The notes under the pieces are model-generated. The model was not told the DNA's origin. It saw nothing but the letters and a program-made list of their open reading frames with translations, and did not search any database. From positions 1 through 8,155 of the forward strand of contig QEUW01000337.1 in NCBI GenBank assembly GCA_003577005.1: 8,155 nt of DNA. Reading direction: 5' to 3'. The stretch is from Chloroflexota bacterium (GTDB lineage: Bacteria; Chloroflexota; Anaerolineae; Caldilineales; Caldilineaceae). Below, one piece after another: positions 5,887-8,155 of this stretch (positions within the stretch are counted from its first letter, which is position 1; each line of letters begins with the position of its first letter). The translations under genes were made by a program, and so were the position numbers.

Positions 5887-5948
5887 GAGGGTTCTGGTAG
5901 CGCTGATCAGACGCTCTACCAGAAAAAACCCTCGGTTGTTTTTCCGAG
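5887..5948 (+). promoter_or_regulatory. Overlapping, mutually exclusive hairpins upstream of the cyclase gene
   Basis: Hairpin A pairs GAGGGTT (5887-5893) with AACCCTC (5927-5933) and CTGGTAG (5894-5900) with CTACCAG (5916-5922), leaving AAAA bulged and an 8-bp palindrome CTGATCAG (5903-5910) in the loop. Two alternative stems reuse its right side: AAAAAACC (5923-5930) with GGTTGTTTTT (5934-5943), and CTCGG (5931-5935) with CCGAG (5944-5948) around a T-rich loop. Competing stems next to a T-run resemble a transcription attenuator. The cyclase start codon is 45 bases further on. The regulatory role is inference and the ligand or trigger is unknown. Confidence 0.4.
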
Positions 5949-5993
5949 CAAACGTACGCCGCGCGGTATGAGTATTTTGTCACCGGACTGCCC

Positions 5994-7127
5994 ATGGATG
6001 CCGCATCGAGCCCCCGAAACCAGCCGCTCCAGATTCTCATCGTGGATGATGAGCCGGGGACAGTGCAACTGTTGCGCCTGGTGCTTCAAGCCGATGGTCA
6101 CGCGATCTTTCATGCAAATGACGGCGCCGAGGCTATTGCCGAGTTCATCCGCATCCAGCCGGACCTGGTGCTGCTCGATGTATTGTTGCCCAAAGTGGAT
6201 GGGCTGGATGTGTTGCGGGCGATCCGGGCGCAGGATCCGGTTGTGGGTGTCATTGTCATCACCGCCCTCTCGTCCGAGCAGTTGGCTGTCCAGGCGATGG
6301 TGGCTGGCGCCGACGACTATCTGAGCAAGCCCTTACCGCTCAAGACATTGCGCCTCCATATTCGCCAGGTTTTGGACCGGGTTGAACTGCGGCGTCAGAA
6401 TATGAAGTTGCAACAGCAACTGGTGGCCGCAAACGAGAAGTTGCGCCGCTACATGGCTGCACCGTTGCTCGAAACGCTGCTGGCCGACCCCGATCTCCCG
6501 ACTTTAGGCGGGGACCGGCAGACCGTGACGATTCTATTTCTCGACTTTTGTGAGTTTACGGCTGCCACGCTTGATTTTCCACCCGATGAGGTGGTGCGTA
6601 TCATGAATGACTATTTTGCGCTGCTCACGGGTGCAGTTTTGGACAACGGTGGCTATCTCGATAAGATCATGGGTGATGGATTTATGGCGCTCTTTAACAT
6701 GCCGACGCCGCAAGTGGACCATGCCGCGCAGGCCGTGCGCAGCGCCCTAGAGATGCGGAGACGTGTCCACGAGTGGAATCGCCGGGAGGAGAGGGCAATG
6801 CCACAGATGAAAATTCGTGTTGGCATCCACACCGGTGAGGCGGTGGTCGGCAATATTGGCACTGCCAGTTTGATGAATTTTACCGCCATCGGTCGTGAGG
6901 TCAACCTGGCCAAACGGATCGAAGAAGAGGCGCAGCCGGGCCAGATTTTGCTCAGCGCCAGCACCTATGGGTTGGTAGATTTGGACGCACTGGGTCTGGC
7001 GCCGTCCCAGGTGGTGAGCGCCGGTTGGCGGCAGTTGCGCGGCTTTAACCATCTGGTTGAGCTTTTTGAGATCGTCGAAGCGGTTACACCGGCACTACCG
7101 GCTTTAGAAACAGTGAGAATAACATGA
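5994..7127 (+). CDS. Response regulator fused to class III adenylate cyclase
   Basis: This 377-residue cytoplasmic signalling protein has two domains. Residues 12-127 form a receiver with acidic D18/D19, phospho-acceptor D62 (LLDVLLP), T90 and K112 (SKP). A helical linker (about 128-155, [13 protein letters not shown]) likely dimerises. Residues 175-362 form a class III nucleotide cyclase. Metal-binding D184 (LFLDFCEFT) and D228 (IMGDG), adenine-selecting K224 and T297, and the transition-state residues N304 and R308 (VNLAKR) are all present. The Lys/Thr pair points to ATP as substrate (class IIIb), so the protein should make cAMP under control of an unseen histidine kinase. The start ATG at 5994 is the only plausible one in frame but has a weak ribosome binding site. 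Its stop overlaps the ccmH start by ATGA, suggesting a common transcript and translational coupling. Confidence 0.94.
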   Translation: MDAASSPRNQPLQILIVDDEPGTVQLLRLVLQADGHAIFHANDGAEAIAEFIRIQPDLVLLDVLLPKVDGLDVLRAIRAQDPVVGVIVITALSSEQLAVQAMVAGADDYLSKPLPLKTLRLHIRQVLDRVELRRQNMKLQQQLVAANEKLRRYMAAPLLETLLADPDLPTLGGDRQTVTILFLDFCEFTAATLDFPPDEVVRIMNDYFALLTGAVLDNGGYLDKIMGDGFMALFNMPTPQVDHAAQAVRSALEMRRRVHEWNRREERAMPQMKIRVGIHTGEAVVGNIGTASLMNFTAIGREVNLAKRIEEEAQPGQILLSASTYGLVDLDALGLAPSQVVSAGWRQLRGFNHLVELFEIVEAVTPALPALETVRIT

Positions 7128-7627
7128 TGACCCACAGATGGATGCTGATTATCATCATCATCGGGTTGGCGTGGAGTGGGTTGGCGCGACCGCTGGCCGC
7201 CCAAGAAAGCGGGCCAACTACCCGTCAGGTGACGGCGGATGAAGTCAACGAAGTGGCGCGCCAGATCTGGTGCCCGCTCTGCTCTGGCGTACGGCTGGAC
7301 TCGTGCGAGTTGAAGGCGTGCGAGCAGATGCGCCAGGAGATCGCGCTCAAACTGGCCGCAGGCGAGGACGCCGAGAGTATCAAATCCTATTTCCTGGCCC
7401 AGTATGGACCGCAAATTCTGGGCGAACCGCCGCGCGAAGGTTTCAACTGGCTAGCCTGGATTCTGCCCTTTGTCGCGCTGGGCGGCGGGGCAATCTTTTT
7501 GGCGGTGCGCGGACGTTCGCTATTTATGCGCCCGGCAAGTACCCGGCCAACCCCAGGTGCAATCGTGGCGCCGGAGGATGAGCCCTACGCTCGCCGGCTG
7601 GAAGAGGAGTTGAAACGCTATGGCTGA
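7124..7627 (+). CDS. ccmH: Cytochrome c maturation protein CcmH (CcmH/CycL/Ccl2 family)
   Basis: The family keeps the heme-binding cysteines of apocytochrome c reduced for heme attachment outside the cytoplasmic membrane. The 167-residue protein has an N-terminal hydrophobic signal (about 7-22, possible cleavage after PLAA at residue 26) and the redox motif WCPLC with C50/C53. A helical bundle follows to about residue 100, ending [10 protein letters not shown], then a membrane helix at about 108-128 and a cytoplasmic tail. C61 and C66 (LDSCELKAC) occupy the stretch after the redox motif, where classical CcmH proteins have a DSNAPLA-like sequence without cysteine. The ATG at 7124 overlaps the cyclase stop; a second ATG at 7127 is adjacent. 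Its stop overlaps the next gene by 8 bases, consistent with a ccmH-ccmG operon. Confidence 0.93.
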   Translation: MMTHRWMLIIIIIGLAWSGLARPLAAQESGPTTRQVTADEVNEVARQIWCPLCSGVRLDSCELKACEQMRQEIALKLAAGEDAESIKSYFLAQYGPQILGEPPREGFNWLAWILPFVALGGGAIFLAVRGRSLFMRPASTRPTPGAIVAPEDEPYARRLEEELKRYG

Positions 7628-8155
7628 ACAGACACAGACAATCGCCGAGGTCCCCGCGGAGTATGCCCCGGCGGCCGAGACAGCGCCACCGGACCGCCGC
7701 CGCACAGTGATTTGGCGGGTCATCATTGTTGGCCTGTTGCTGGCCTTCGTCTGGTTTCTGGCCGTAGGATTGCAGCGCCAGAATGTCTCGGAGCGGCGCG
7801 TGAGCGGTATTGCGCCAGAGTTCGAGTTTACAACCTTTGACGGTGAGACGTTACGCCTCTCTGACCTGCGCGGCAAAGGTGTCGTCCTTAACTTCTGGGC
7901 CAGTTGGTGCGACCCTTGCCGTGCCGAGGCGGCGCTGTTGGAAGAGGCTTGGCGTCGCGAAGAAGCCAACGGTATCGTCTTCATCGGTCTCGACTATTTG
8001 GATCAGGAGCACAGCGCCCTGGCCTATCTTGAGGAATTCGACATCACTTACCCGAACGGGCCAGATGTGCAGAGCGCGGCCGCGCGGCGTTACGGCATCC
8101 AGGGTGTACCCGAGACCTTCTTTATCGATGGCGAGGGCCGGATCGCCAGTATGGT
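7620..8155 (+). CDS. ccmG: CcmG/DsbE-type membrane-anchored thioredoxin (3' end cut off)
   Basis: Proteins of this type reduce CcmH or apocytochrome c thiols on the outer face of the membrane during cytochrome c maturation. The frame begins at the ATG at 7620 and runs off the right edge with 178 complete codons. A polar, Ala/Glu-rich cytoplasmic N-terminus (1-28) is followed by a single membrane anchor (about 30-50). The thioredoxin domain from about residue 64 has [10 protein letters not shown] with C97/C100 and the GVPETFFID loop with cis-proline P164, the latter a hallmark of CcmG/DsbE. Only the last strand and helix appear to be missing. GAGGAG at 7604-7609 lies 10 bases upstream of the start. 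The 8-base overlap with ccmH supports co-translation. A ResA-like or general membrane thioredoxin is a possible alternative name. Confidence 0.92.
   Translation, partial: MAEQTQTIAEVPAEYAPAAETAPPDRRRTVIWRVIIVGLLLAFVWFLAVGLQRQNVSERRVSGIAPEFEFTTFDGETLRLSDLRGKGVVLNFWASWCDPCRAEAALLEEAWRREEANGIVFIGLDYLDQEHSALAYLEEFDITYPNGPDVQSAAARRYGIQGVPETFFIDGEGRIASM

Larger units (their letters stand above)
5618..5993. other. Gene-free divergent region between mnmA and the cyclase gene
   Basis: No coding frame here has a ribosome binding site or recognisable product. The region holds, from left to right, a long imperfect hairpin (5642-5731), a small stem GCCAG/CTGGC near 5755-5775, a candidate minus-strand promoter over a perfect 12-bp AT-rich palindrome (5811-5840), and overlapping hairpins (5887-5948). 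I found no convincing promoter for the plus-strand cyclase gene. The region probably carries control elements for both neighbours. Confidence 0.6.

Noticed and set aside
1..8155. tRNA genes, CRISPR arrays, transposase genes, phage or defence systems
   Set aside because: Looked for on both strands; no regularly spaced direct repeats, cloverleaf sequences, or proteins of these families are visible. The only mobile-like signals are the short non-coding inverted repeats.

Overview
The window looks like an ordinary chromosomal stretch from an aerobic or facultatively respiring bacterium, most likely a member of the Chloroflexota. That assignment is an inference from GC-rich coding sequence, the sequence style of the MnmA, CtaA and CcmH proteins, and short dispersed-type repeats between genes. 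No rRNA or other direct marker is present, so the phylum is moderately supported and genus or species cannot be given.

Layout from left to right. Positions 1-1580 (minus strand) hold a prolyl-tRNA synthetase gene (proS) whose 3' end is cut off by the window edge. Just upstream of it on the same strand is a thioredoxin-family gene (1649-2134) whose C-terminal tail is encoded by a CTCTGTG-type repeat. A divergent intergenic region follows, then ctaA (heme A synthase, 2380-3345, plus). Next comes a small self-contained unit: candidate promoter, 59-residue two-helix membrane protein (3637-3816) and a very good intrinsic terminator. Positions 3888-4092 are non-coding and dense in inverted repeats, including two adjacent MITE-like elements separated and flanked by TTAG. 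On the minus strand, a small DUF948-like membrane protein gene (4112-4426) lies downstream of mnmA (tRNA 2-thiouridylase, 4511-5617). The 376-base divergent region 5618-5993 has no gene. It contains a long imperfect hairpin in the mnmA leader, a candidate mnmA promoter, and a set of overlapping hairpins ahead of the next gene. On the plus strand, a response regulator fused to a class III adenylate cyclase (5994-7127) overlaps ccmH (7124-7627) by ATGA. ccmH in turn overlaps a ccmG/dsbE-type thioredoxin (7620 to the right edge, truncated).

Functional themes are respiration (heme A synthesis and cytochrome c maturation), thiol redox chemistry (two thioredoxin-fold proteins and the CcmH Cys protein), and translation (ProRS and MnmA). 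The overlapping cyclase-ccmH-ccmG genes suggest co-transcription of a cAMP-producing response regulator with cytochrome c maturation genes. I see no phage, CRISPR, toxin-antitoxin or defence system. The most unusual content is in the intergenic structured repeats rather than in a new protein system.
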